From positions 1 through 13,728 of the forward strand of contig JADFIX010000004.1 in the NCBI GenBank assembly GCA_022566435.1: a DNA stretch of 13,728 nucleotides. The letters run 5' to 3'. This document shows, piece by piece, positions 1 through 6,854 of the stretch (positions are counted from its first letter, which is position 1; every line of letters begins with the position of its first letter). The position numbers and the translations under genes were made by a program. Source of the stretch: Planctomycetota bacterium (GTDB lineage Bacteria > Planctomycetota > Phycisphaerae > UBA1845). The notes under the pieces were generated by a model. The model was given only the letters and a program-made list of their open reading frames with translations, was not told the DNA's origin and did not search any database.

Positions 1-79
1 CGCGGGGGCGGGGCGGCTGGCCGTGCCTGCTTCGCGGCTGTGCGGGCGTGTGATCGCGATCGAGCCTTCACCGTCGATG

Positions 80-166
80 TCAGCGGAACTCAACCGCCAG
101 ATCGCCGGGCGGGGGATACACATCGGCACCCTTGGGCGGGGAATCAACGCTGGGTAAGTTGGCCAT
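80..166 (-). CDS. Possible 28-residue ORF with a strong Shine-Dalgarno (or start of a frameshifted gene)
   Basis: A short reverse-strand reading frame starts at the ATG at 166-164 and begins MANLPSVDSPPKG. It is preceded by a perfect AGGAG (complement of 176-180) at 9 bases, the best ribosome-binding site in this corner. The frame ends at a TGA at 82-80 after 28 codons. The other two reverse frames stay open to the window edge beyond that stop, so it could be the start of a longer gene broken by a frameshift or a sequencing error. It lies 156 bases downstream of kdtA on the same strand. The peptide is Pro-rich and hydrophilic, and I do not recognise it. The Shine-Dalgarno and frame are seen; that it is a gene is inferred and weak. 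Confidence 0.3.
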   Translation of the reverse strand: MANLPSVDSPPKGADVYPPPGDLAVEFR

Positions 167-322
167 GATTCATCACTCCTGGCACGGTTCATTTTGTCAG
201 TACGAACGGATCCTATCGCTTTTATTGAGAGGCATCGAAAGTATCTCGCCTGCCGTCTGGAAGTCTACCCCGAACGCAGCCGGAGTGCACGACGCGCAGA
301 CGTTTGCAATTTGTTTGTATAA

Positions 323-1690
323 TCACCGCGCGAAAGATGCACCCAGGACGCGGATGATCCCGTCAATCGTTTGCCGCGTGGCCCCTTGATGGGAAACAAC
401 CACCTCACGTGCGCGGGCCCCGAGTTCGCGACCCTTTTCGGGATCGGCCAGAAGCGATGCGACCGCCGCGGCAAGTTCCGAGCCGTCGCCCACTTGCCGG
501 ATCGCGTCCTTCGCGCCTAATGCCTCCACGGGGAGTCGGAAGTTGCTTGTATGGGGCCCGACGATGATCGGCTTGCCCAGGGCGGCGACTTCAATCGGAT
601 CGGACCCGCCCATCGGAACCAGAGAGCGTCCGACGAGAACGACGTCGGCCAGCGAGTAGAACTTACGCAATTCACCCATTGTATCGCCTAACAGCACGAT
701 CGGTTCGTGCGGTGGGTCGGTTCGACGATCTTCCTTGTACATGCTGCGGCGAATACATGTGAAACCGGATCGTTCGATCAGTCTGGCGACTTCGTCGAAC
801 CTTTCCGGTTTGCGTGGAATGATAGCCAGCATCGGCGCGAGTTCGTGCTTAGCGGACAGGCCGGCACCGGACGGTGGGTCCGGGACGCACCGTACAGGTT
901 CGGTCGAACGTCTGTCGTCCCACAGCTTGCGGTAGGCATCAAGGATGATCACTTCTTCGCCGGGTCCGGTGCTTCCGCATACCCAAAGGGGGCGCTTTCG
1001 GTCGATGTCCATGGCAGCGGCGAGTTCATCCTCGCCTTCTATGTGATCCGCCACAATGGCCGTGTCCCATTTCAAAGAGGAAGTGACTTCGACGCGTTGC
1101 GGATGGGCGCCGAGATTCTGAAACCGTGCGGCGATGGCTTCATCCTGGGCGCCGACCCATTTCAGGTCGGAAAACATGGATCGGCACCACGCGTGGATAT
1201 ATCGAAATCGCCTGGCGCTTCGCTCGGTCAGTCTTCCATTGACCACCACGACGGGAATGCCTCGGCGCGTCGCCATACGAATAAGGTTGTACCAGACCTC
1301 CAATTCCACGAGTACGATGGCCCTCGGATTGATGCGCTTTAGCACGCGACCGACCACCGCGCTGAAATCGAGCGGATAGCGAAAGACGTTTTCACGCCCG
1401 TACAATTGGACGGCGCGGGCGAACCCGGTATCGGTCGTCGTCGACACAACGATCTGGTGATCGGGAAGTTTTTCTTTCAATCGGGACACCAGCAGCGGCG
1501 TGCAGTTCACCTCGCCAAGCGACACGGCGTGCAGCCAGATGCGAGGCTTGCTGAGATCGAACGATCGCACGCCCCCAAACCGCTCCGCCCATCCGCGACG
1601 GTTCTTGCCGACGATCACGACTTGGTAAAGGGCGATCGGGAGATAAGCCAGTCCGGCCAGAAGGTAGAAGAAATCGACGATCCATCGCAT
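323..1690 (-). CDS. kdtA: 3-deoxy-D-manno-octulosonic acid (Kdo) transferase
   Basis: Transfers Kdo from CMP-Kdo to the lipid A precursor at the inner face of the cytoplasmic membrane, the step that starts the LPS inner core, so its presence implies a lipid-A outer membrane. Family features seen in the 455 residues: an N-terminal hydrophobic anchor (about 5-28), WLHAVSLGE at 52-60 with the expected catalytic Glu60, VELEVWYNLI at 128-137, NGRLTERS at 151-158, CGSTGPGEE at 238-246, PRKPERF at 292-298, and a C-terminal nucleotide-sugar lobe with LLGDTMGELRKFYSLADV at 333-350 then GGSDPIE at 361-367 (GGHN is more usual). About 28 residues (261-289, Pro/Gly/Ser-rich) precede the PRKPERF strand where related enzymes usually have a short loop. 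They account for much of the length above the usual roughly 425. The ATG at 1690 puts the anchor at the N terminus; no Shine-Dalgarno is obvious. It is last in the def-fmt-nadK-kdtA series and separated from nadK by 379 bases. Confidence 0.93.
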   Translation of the reverse strand: MRWIVDFFYLLAGLAYLPIALYQVVIVGKNRRGWAERFGGVRSFDLSKPRIWLHAVSLGEVNCTPLLVSRLKEKLPDHQIVVSTTTDTGFARAVQLYGRENVFRYPLDFSAVVGRVLKRINPRAIVLVELEVWYNLIRMATRRGIPVVVVNGRLTERSARRFRYIHAWCRSMFSDLKWVGAQDEAIAARFQNLGAHPQRVEVTSSLKWDTAIVADHIEGEDELAAAMDIDRKRPLWVCGSTGPGEEVIILDAYRKLWDDRRSTEPVRCVPDPPSGAGLSAKHELAPMLAIIPRKPERFDEVARLIERSGFTCIRRSMYKEDRRTDPPHEPIVLLGDTMGELRKFYSLADVVLVGRSLVPMGGSDPIEVAALGKPIIVGPHTSNFRLPVEALGAKDAIRQVGDGSELAAAVASLLADPEKGRELGARAREVVVSHQGATRQTIDGIIRVLGASFAR

Positions 1691-2069
1691 GGCCGGGCAT
1701 GGTAGTCGTGGCGCCGGTGTGCGGCAACTTCAGCGGTGCATCCCATTCCGGGGGGCGATCATGAATAATTCGCGCCCCACTTCAAGCGATTGCGCAAGGG
1801 CCGAGCATGACGTAGGCTACTGAGCAAGAGAAAGATGATGGATGCACGTTGTCAAGCGGCTGCATCACAACGCCCGCATACGACCGTTCGCAGATTTGCC
1901 ACCCATTTTGGAATGCGCTCCCAGCCCCATCAGGGGCGAACGGTCTTAGCCTATGGCGGCCAGCCATGGGTCAGAATGCGTGGTTTACGTCCGTCGCCCC
2001 GCCAGGGGCGATACCTTTTGTTTTGCGCCTATCGAGCCATTTTGGGATGCACCCGCCGGCGATCGACCC
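1691..2069. other. Intergenic stretch between nadK and kdtA without a convincing gene
   Basis: This 379-base stretch holds the 5' leader of kdtA and a cluster of small repeats (listed separately). Frames of 60-115 codons exist on both strands, but they lack Shine-Dalgarno sequences, recognisable domains and protein-like composition. I could not fix a promoter for kdtA. Confidence 0.6.
1903..2050. repeat. Cluster of intergenic hairpins bracketed by a 14-base direct repeat
   Basis: Two copies of CCATTTTGG(A/G)ATGC at 1903-1916 and 2037-2050 (13 of 14 identical, direct) bracket three small inverted repeats. These are GCCCC-ATCA-GGGGC (1924-1937), ATGGC-GGCCA-GCCAT (1953-1967) and TCGCCCC-GCCA-GGGGCGA (1994-2011). 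The first and third share the core GCCCC-4 bases-GGGGC. This looks like a composite dispersed element of the kind found between genes in GC-rich environmental bacteria. The arms are seen in the sequence; that it is dispersed in the genome is inferred. Confidence 0.5.
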
Positions 2070-2927
2070 TCAATCGTAGCTGGGCGAGCGCCCCCAATGG
2101 AGCTTGGTCACCAGTTTGTGCGACCGGGTGTACAGTGGATTGTGTACCAATAGATAATCAGACTCGAAGCGGCGCACCGTGATGCGGTCGCCGGATTGCA
2201 GGGGGAAGGTGACCTGACCGTCGATGATCGCTGTGGATCCTTCGTTGACCTCGGACGCATGGATCTCGATGGTGGAATCGCTCTCGACCACCAACGGTTT
2301 GTGGGTCAGAGAGTGGGGGTTCAGCGGTGTCAAGACGATGGCCGGGACGCGCGGCTGGACGATCGGCCCACCCGCGGACAGGTTGTGGGCGGTTGATCCG
2401 CTCGGCGTGCAGACGATGAGGCCGTCACCGCCGACGGTTGTCAAATGCTCGTCGTTAATGGAGACGCCCAAGCGGATGAGACGATAGGGCGGTCCCGCGT
2501 GAATCACGCAGTCGTTGATCGCCAACGACGTATCGCGAACGCCTCCATTGCGACGCACGGTGACGTGCAGCGCGATTCGCCGTGTCACCAGCGTGTCGTC
2601 ATTGATGATTCGTTCGAACGAATCTTTCAGCTCGTCCGGGGAAAACTCAGCAAGAAAGCCGAGCTTGCCGATGTTGACCCCGACCAAGGGAAGTTGGCCG
2701 GTCCCCAAGGAGCGGGCGACGCCGATGAGCGTGCCGTCGCCGCCGAATACGATGAGGCGATCGACGCCGGCTTTGACCGCGTCGCTCGCATCGATGCCGA
2801 CAGCACAGCCGACAATCTCGACGTTGTCGACCTGCAAGTTCTCCGCGGCGTGCATCGCCAGCGCAGCCTCCGGCTTGTCGGGATTGGCCAGCATATAGAC
2901 TCGTCGTTTGGCTTTTTCGTCAGACAC
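2070..2927 (-). CDS. nadK: NAD kinase
   Basis: Phosphorylates the 2' position of the adenosine ribose of NAD to make NADP, using ATP or polyphosphate; cytoplasmic. I chose the GTG at 2927 (285 residues). A GGAG (complement of 2938-2941) lies 10 bases upstream, and the longer frame to 2984 would translate a non-coding hairpin repeat. Numbered from that GTG: GGDGT at 62-66, GVNIGKLGFL at 83-92, AINDCVIH at 137-144, DGLIVCTPSGSTAHNLSAGG at 168-187, SLTHKPLV at 206-213 and DGQ at 236-238, in the order of the family. The NE motif reads ND, an accepted variant (NE/D), and the usual STAY reads STAH. The length is normal. It lies 196 bases downstream of fmt on the same strand, behind REP-like inverted repeats, so it may have its own promoter. 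Confidence 0.95.
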   Translation of the reverse strand: MSDEKAKRRVYMLANPDKPEAALAMHAAENLQVDNVEIVGCAVGIDASDAVKAGVDRLIVFGGDGTLIGVARSLGTGQLPLVGVNIGKLGFLAEFSPDELKDSFERIINDDTLVTRRIALHVTVRRNGGVRDTSLAINDCVIHAGPPYRLIRLGVSINDEHLTTVGGDGLIVCTPSGSTAHNLSAGGPIVQPRVPAIVLTPLNPHSLTHKPLVVESDSTIEIHASEVNEGSTAIIDGQVTFPLQSGDRITVRRFESDYLLVHNPLYTRSHKLVTKLHWGRSPSYD

Positions 2928-2950
2928 CGCTTTCGTTCTCCAACGGCACG

Positions 2951-2983
2951 TCCCCCACCCTTCGCTGCGCGAAGAATGGGGCA
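2951..2983. repeat. Small hairpin repeat just upstream of nadK
   Basis: The core is a perfect TTCGC-TGC-GCGAA hairpin (2961-2973), flanked by CCCA-rich sequence on the left and ATGGGG on the right that can extend the stem imperfectly. The reverse-strand sequence (CCCATTCTTCGCGCAGCGAA) resembles an intergenic repeat I associate with planctomycete genomes. It sits directly upstream of the nadK Shine-Dalgarno, which argues against translation from further upstream. Confidence 0.45.
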
Positions 2984-3002
2984 CCCGCGAGCAATCTATC
3001 CA

Positions 3003-3076
3003 GTAGGTCGGGCTCTGCCCGACGGAACGTCGTCCACTTAGCAGATGTCGGGCCGAGCCGGCCGAGCCCGACCTAC
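3003..3076. repeat. REP-like inverted repeat between fmt and nadK
   Basis: GTAGGTCGGGCTC (3003-3015) and its exact complement GAGCCCGACCTAC (3064-3076) form 13-bp outer arms. Each arm also sits in its own hairpin: GTCGGGC-TCT-GCCCGAC at 3007-3023, and GTCGGG (3047-3052) with CCCGAC (3067-3072). Two paired GC-rich hairpins with outer complementarity are typical of REP/BIME-type dispersed elements. It could also slow transcription out of fmt before nadK. No run of T follows, so it is not a classical terminator. Confidence 0.7.
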
Positions 3077-3123
3077 CCGGATCAGAACAAAGGTCGTACC
3101 GCGCATCGTAACATATTTCGATA

Positions 3124-4077
3124 CTAGTCCAGAAGCGGCACGAACCTATCGCCCTCGGCGACGTGGCGACCGTTGACGAAGTCCGCCCAGCCCATGATGC
3201 GACCCGAAGAAGGCTTGATCTCGAGAATCTCCAAAAAGCCGTCGCGTGTGGCGACGTACCGATTGACGTTTAAGGTCCCGGGTGAGACATCGGGCGTCGC
3301 GGTGATTTCCGCAGGTCGTGCCCGGATCAACGTGACGTTCTCGAAGCGATTGTCGTCTGCCCGAAACCGCGCCCGAGCGCCGGGCCAAGCGGTCATGCCG
3401 CAAATATGATGGGCCACGCGAGCGACCGGCTGATCGAAGTCGACGAGGCCGTCGGGCTTTCGCAGCTTCGGCGCTTTCGTCGCGTCAGCCTCATTCTGGG
3501 GGGTACCCGCGGGGTTGTCCTCGCCGGCGAAGAGCTCAAACGCCGCTTGAACCGCATCGACGCCGATTCCCGCCAATCGATCGTGGAGCTCGTCGGCCGT
3601 CTCTTCCGGCTTGATGTCGGTCCATCGTGACGTGAGGATCGGGCCGGCGTCCATTTTATCGACCATTCGAAACACGGTACATCCGGTCCGCTCTTCCCCG
3701 TTGACAATCGCCCAGTTGATCGGGGCCGCACCGCGGAACTTGGGCAGCAATGACGCATGCAGATTGAGGCATCCGCCGGGCCAACCGTCGAGCAGGGCGG
3801 GGCCGATCTTCTGTCCGAAGTCGATCGCCAGACCGATTCGAGCGTCTTGTGCCAAGAGCTCGCGAACGGACTCCGGGTCATTCACATCTTGAATGGCGAT
3901 CGTTTCGAGACCGAGGTCATCCGCCAGCGCTTGCACCGGTGTTCGTACGATCCGCCGCCCCCGGCCGCTGGGTCTTGCCGGTTGGCTGACCACGAGTGCT
4001 ACGGTGTGGTCACTTTCGGCCAGCCAGCGAAGCGTCGGCATGGCGAACCGGCCTGACCCCAGAAAGATGATGCGCAT
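3124..4077 (-). CDS. fmt: Methionyl-tRNA formyltransferase
   Basis: Formylates the amino group of Met-tRNA(fMet) with 10-formyl-tetrahydrofolate so the charged tRNA can serve in initiation; cytoplasmic. The 317-residue length is typical. The N-terminal Rossmann-like domain starts MRIIFLGSGRFAMPTL. SQPARPSGRGRR at 31-42 fills the basic tRNA-contact loop. LNLHASLLPKFRGAAPINWA at 104-123 supplies Asn105 and His107, and MDAGPIL at 142-148 supplies Asp143, completing the Asn-His-Asp catalytic triad. A C-terminal OB-like domain follows from about 205 (KLRKPDG, then MTAWPGA). The ATG at 4077 has an AGGAG (complement of 4087-4091) at 9 bases that overlaps the TAG stop of def. Only 12 bases separate the genes, so they are very probably translated from one message. 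Confidence 0.97.
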   Translation of the reverse strand: MRIIFLGSGRFAMPTLRWLAESDHTVALVVSQPARPSGRGRRIVRTPVQALADDLGLETIAIQDVNDPESVRELLAQDARIGLAIDFGQKIGPALLDGWPGGCLNLHASLLPKFRGAAPINWAIVNGEERTGCTVFRMVDKMDAGPILTSRWTDIKPEETADELHDRLAGIGVDAVQAAFELFAGEDNPAGTPQNEADATKAPKLRKPDGLVDFDQPVARVAHHICGMTAWPGARARFRADDNRFENVTLIRARPAEITATPDVSPGTLNVNRYVATRDGFLEILEIKPSSGRIMGWADFVNGRHVAEGDRFVPLLD

Positions 4078-4089
4078 GTCGAGCGTCTC

Positions 4090-4623
4090 CTAGCCATTTC
4101 GCGCGGCCGCGTAATCCGCTTTGAGTTGTTTGAGAGCGTTCCGCGTTGTGATTTCGTCCGTGGCCGACATATTGTCGACGATCAGTCTTCCTTCGAGATG
4201 GTCGGCCTCGTGCTGCCAGATGCGGGCGAGCAAATCGGTCGCCGTGAACGTCCGAGTTTGCCCGTGCCCATCTTGAGTCTGCATGACGGCCGTGGTGGCC
4301 CGCCGCTTGGTCACGTCGACACCCGGTATGGACAGGCAGCCTTCTTCCATATCCGCCGCGCCGGTCAGCTCGGTAAAAAGCGGATTGGCGTGGATTTGGC
4401 TATCGCCGGGCTCACCGGTGGGGTTACAAACGAAGAGCCTGATGGGGACGCCGACTTGGGAGGCGGCCAACCCCACGCCCTTCGCTCTTAGCATGAGGTC
4501 GATCATGCCCTCGGCGAATCGCTGGAAATCGTCGTCGAACCGGTCGATCGGGGCACAGACCTTTTTCAAGACCGGGTTGGGGTAAAGCTCGATTCGGAGC
4601 TTTTGAGGGTCGGGTAGGATCAT
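4090..4623 (-). CDS. def: Peptide deformylase
   Basis: Removes the formyl group from the N-terminal Met of new proteins at the ribosome; a metallohydrolase (Fe2+ or Zn2+). All three family motifs are intact, numbered from the ATG at 4623 (177 residues): GVGLAASQVG at 49-58, EGCLSIPG at 94-101 with metal ligand Cys96, and HEADH at 138-142 with His138, Glu139 and His142. I chose the 4623 ATG because MILPDPQKLRIELYPNPVL starts where deformylases normally start. A GTG at 4686 would add 21 residues without family resemblance. Neither start has a good Shine-Dalgarno, so the start is moderately sure. It is the first gene of the def-fmt pair and divergent from the TPR gene at 4836. Confidence 0.96.
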   Translation of the reverse strand: MILPDPQKLRIELYPNPVLKKVCAPIDRFDDDFQRFAEGMIDLMLRAKGVGLAASQVGVPIRLFVCNPTGEPGDSQIHANPLFTELTGAADMEEGCLSIPGVDVTKRRATTAVMQTQDGHGQTRTFTATDLLARIWQHEADHLEGRLIVDNMSATDEITTRNALKQLKADYAAARNG

Positions 4624-4701
4624 CGATCGGTACACCACAGGGGCACATTCAGCGGAGCCGCGACGATCCGGTCCCCCGCTTGACACTGTCTGATACGAAC
4701 A

Positions 4702-4729
4702 ATAGTATCTGTGACTTCGTATTTGTAAA
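4702..4729 (-). promoter_or_regulatory. Candidate sigma-70-like promoter for def-fmt
   Basis: On the reverse strand TTTACA (complement of 4724-4729, 5 of 6 to TTGACA) is followed after 16 bases by TACTAT (complement of 4702-4707, 4 of 6 to TATAAT). It points at def, in the 212-base divergent gap (4624-4835). A small inverted repeat GATAC-8 bases-GTATC (4692-4709) overlaps the -10. The match is moderate and unproven; no equally good promoter is seen facing the TPR gene. Confidence 0.35.
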
Positions 4730-4835
4730 GGTCAGTGAACGCTCGTGCACCTTACAGTACACCGACGTCAGACCGGTTGGACCGGCCGACCCGGATTTTT
4801 GATCAACCAACAACAAGGCAGATTCCCAACGCCTC

Positions 4836-6296
4836 ATGACAAAATCGAAGACTGATGTTTCGGATCAGAACGCCGACCCCAACGCACGCGTCGTCATCAC
4901 GCCGGAAGACAAGGCCAAGGCGGGCCAGTGGTTTCGCCGAGCGCGGGAACTCGGTGAAAAACGCCAATTCGAGTACGCCATCGAGTATTACGTGAACGGC
5001 TTGGAATTCTGGCCCAATGCAGTGGAGGAGGCGTGCAAGCCGCTGCACGGCTGCGCTGTCGCCCGACGCCAATTCGGCGGGAAAAAACCCGGGCTCAAAG
5101 ACACCATGAAGCGGTCGATGAACGACAAGGACCCGAAGCGCGCCCTACTGAACGCCGCGTGGCTGTTTGGTCACGATCCGGACAACGCGGACTACGCGGA
5201 CGGGATGGCCAAGGCGGCCAGCAGGCTCCGGGCGGAGGAGGTCGCCGTTTGGGCCGCCTGCGTGTGTAAAAAGGCGCTCGATGGGGCAAGAAAGGTCAAT
5301 GCCAAGCAATTGCAGAATCTGACCAAGCTGTACGAAGCATTGGGTGACAGATACGCGGCACGCAATGAGGTCACCGAGGCGGTGGCCACTTACCAGTTCG
5401 GCGTGGATGTTCTCAATGCCTGGAGCCGCCGCGTGCCCAAGGACCGAAACATCGATAACGCCGTCAGAGACCTGTCCACCAAGTTGACCATCGTACGTGG
5501 CAAGTATCAAGACAGTGCATCCTACCGCGACAGCATCGTGGACCAGGAGGAACAGAAGGACCTGCACGACATTCGGGAATCCAAGCAGGCCGACGACCGG
5601 GTGGAGAGTCTCATCGAAAAGGCGGAAGCGGCCTACCGCGGCGATCCAAAGAGCCCCGGCAATCTCAATCAGCTCATCGATCTGTTGACCCGGCGCGAAA
5701 TCCCGGACGACGAAACGCAGGCGATCGACCTGCTCGTCTCGAAATTCGAGGAAACCGAGAATTACCGGCACAAACACCAGGCCGACGACATTCGAATGAA
5801 ACAGCTCAAGCGTTCGGTTCGCGAGGCGAGGCAAACGGGGGATCAAGAGTCCCTCAAGCAAGCCCATTTGGCGAGCTTGCGATTCGACCTTTCGGTATTC
5901 AAAGATCGCGCCGTACGTTACCCCACGGACAATCGCGTGAAATACGAATTAGGCGTGCGACTATTCAACGCCGGGCGTTTCGACGACGCCATTCCCGTTT
6001 TCCAGGCCGCCCGCTCAGACTTGAAGAACCGGGCGGGCTGCGGCATGTACCTCGGCCGGTGCTTTTACCGCAAAGGTTACCACCCGCAGGCCATCGCCGC
6101 ATTGGAAACAGCGCTGGCCGACTATGAATTCAGTGACGACGATACGGCTAAAGCTATGCTTTATTGGCTTGGTCGTTCCCAAGAAGCCACCGGCGGACTG
6201 GACGCTGCCCGAGAAAGCTACGGGAAGATTCTTCAGATGGACTACAACTACAAGGACGTTCGTGCTAAGCTTGATGGTCTGCCGTCGTCCGATTAG
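4836..6296 (+). CDS. Soluble TPR-repeat protein, function unknown
   Basis: A 486-residue hydrophilic protein without a signal peptide or membrane segment, so probably cytoplasmic. TPR-like helical pairs can be seen at about 31-64 (WFRRARELGEKRQFEYAIEY), 163-199 (KLYEALGDRYAARNEVTEAV), 366-399 (ELGVRLFNAGRFDDAIPVFQ), 401-432 and 438-471 (YWLGRSQEATGGLDAARESY). The centre (about 225-345) is highly charged, rich in Glu, Lys, Asp and Gln, and probably helical or coiled-coil. No enzymatic motif is seen, so a scaffold or adaptor role is the most that can be inferred. The ATG at 4836 is the first in frame; its Shine-Dalgarno is poor. rpsT follows 41 bases after its stop on the same strand, so the two are probably co-transcribed. 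The general class is fairly sure; the specific role is unknown. Confidence 0.85.
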   Translation: MTKSKTDVSDQNADPNARVVITPEDKAKAGQWFRRARELGEKRQFEYAIEYYVNGLEFWPNAVEEACKPLHGCAVARRQFGGKKPGLKDTMKRSMNDKDPKRALLNAAWLFGHDPDNADYADGMAKAASRLRAEEVAVWAACVCKKALDGARKVNAKQLQNLTKLYEALGDRYAARNEVTEAVATYQFGVDVLNAWSRRVPKDRNIDNAVRDLSTKLTIVRGKYQDSASYRDSIVDQEEQKDLHDIRESKQADDRVESLIEKAEAAYRGDPKSPGNLNQLIDLLTRREIPDDETQAIDLLVSKFEETENYRHKHQADDIRMKQLKRSVREARQTGDQESLKQAHLASLRFDLSVFKDRAVRYPTDNRVKYELGVRLFNAGRFDDAIPVFQAARSDLKNRAGCGMYLGRCFYRKGYHPQAIAALETALADYEFSDDDTAKAMLYWLGRSQEATGGLDAARESYGKILQMDYNYKDVRAKLDGLPSSD

Positions 6297-6325
6297 GCGG
6301 CTTGGAATAACGCGACAACACCGAC

Positions 6326-6340
6326 GGAGATGCTCACGTG
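6326..6340 (+). promoter_or_regulatory. Ribosome-binding site and GTG start of rpsT
   Basis: GGAG (6326-6329) lies 8 bases upstream of a GTG initiation codon (6338-6340). The encoded start VANLPSAKKR aligns with the usual MANxxSAKKR of S20, so the GTG is the true start. A non-ATG start also occurs in E. coli rpsT (TTG), where it contributes to autoregulation; the same role here is inference. Confidence 0.8.
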
Positions 6341-6616
6341 GCGAATTTGCCTTCGGCGAAGAAACGTATCAAACAGAACGAGCGAAATCGCATTCGCAAC
6401 CGCGCGCGGAAGGCCAAGTTAAAGACTGAAACGCGCAAGTTTCAGGATGCGATTCATGACGGAAACCTCGACGCGGCGAAAGAACTGCTGGTCACCGTGA
6501 CCAAGAAGATCGATCAGACCGCGGCCAAGGGTACACTTCATAAGAACACGGCCGCCCGCAAGAAGTCGCGGTTGGCCCGTCACCTGAACGCTGCGGTGGC
6601 CGCGAATAGCGGTTGA
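6338..6616 (+). CDS. rpsT: 30S ribosomal protein S20
   Basis: Primary 16S rRNA-binding protein of the small-subunit body. The 92-residue length, strongly basic composition and all-helical pattern fit the family. Signatures are MANLPSAKKRIKQNERNRIR at the N terminus and a C-terminal KGTLHKNTAARKKSRLARHL helix (about 64-83). The initiation codon is GTG at 6338 with GGAG 8 bases upstream. It follows the TPR gene after 41 bases and is followed by a hairpin and a strong intrinsic terminator, so it is the last gene of that transcription unit. Identification is secure. Confidence 0.98.
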   Translation: MANLPSAKKRIKQNERNRIRNRARKAKLKTETRKFQDAIHDGNLDAAKELLVTVTKKIDQTAAKGTLHKNTAARKKSRLARHLNAAVAANSG

Positions 6617-6626
6617 GGATTGAGAT

Positions 6627-6651
6627 CCGCCGGAAAAGGTGAATCCGGCGG
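6627..6651. repeat. Hairpin in the rpsT 3' region
   Basis: CCGCCGG (6627-6633) and CCGGCGG (6645-6651) form a perfect 7-bp GC stem with an 11-base loop, 11 bases after the rpsT stop. There is no T run, so it is more likely a 3' stabilising structure or part of an extended terminator region. Confidence 0.5.
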
Positions 6652-6672
6652 TGAATGGAGTGCATGATAGGC

Positions 6673-6697
6673 GGGCGTTGTGGCAACGCCCTTTTTT
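6673..6697 (+). terminator. Rho-independent terminator after rpsT
   Basis: GGGCGTTG (6673-6680), loop TGG, CAACGCCC (6684-6691) gives a perfect 8-bp stem followed immediately by six T (6692-6697). This is the clearest terminator in the window and closes the TPR-rpsT unit. Confidence 0.92.
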
Positions 6698-6763
6698 CGT
6701 GCGCGGCGTCGATTCGTAACAAGAAGCGTTCCCAAAACCGCATGAATCGACAATGGAGGGACA

Positions 6764-6820
6764 GAGCCGCGCGCGTAAGCAAGCGGTTTTTCAAACACCG
6801 CTCCCTGACGGTCGTGGTTC
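6764..6820. repeat. Dispersed intergenic hairpin repeat (LAYARGSV type)
   Basis: GAGCCGCGCGCGTAAGCAAG begins at 6764 and the arm runs to 6786. A partial complement lies at 6798-6820 (CCGCTCCCTGACGGTCGTGG and three further bases), with 16 of 23 positions pairing and an 11-base A/T-rich loop. Translated on the reverse strand the first arm gives LAYARGSV, a peptide I recognise from spurious ORFs in planctomycete and related genomes, where this element is scattered between genes. The pairing is seen; dispersion is from general knowledge and was not tested here. The frames across it should not be annotated as genes. Confidence 0.65.
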
Positions 6821-6854
6821 GGAAAGAGTTTTGGGATAGGTTCTACTTTCTTGG

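Noticed and set aside
707..1342. Forward-strand 211-codon frame opposite kdtA
   Set aside because: It lies wholly antisense to a gene with clear family motifs, lacks a Shine-Dalgarno and has no recognisable domain; long shadow frames are common in GC-rich sequence.
2928..2984. 19-residue N-terminal extension of nadK to the ATG at 2984
   Set aside because: The extension translates an intergenic hairpin repeat; the GTG at 2927 has GGAG 10 bases upstream and fits the family length.
2445..3041. Forward-strand 198-codon frame opposite nadK
   Set aside because: Antisense to NAD kinase and continues through the REP-like hairpins, which are not coding.
5145..5867. Reverse-strand 240-codon frame opposite the TPR gene
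   Set aside because: Antisense shadow of a TPR-coding gene; the Leu/Val-rich composition comes from complementing charged-residue codons.
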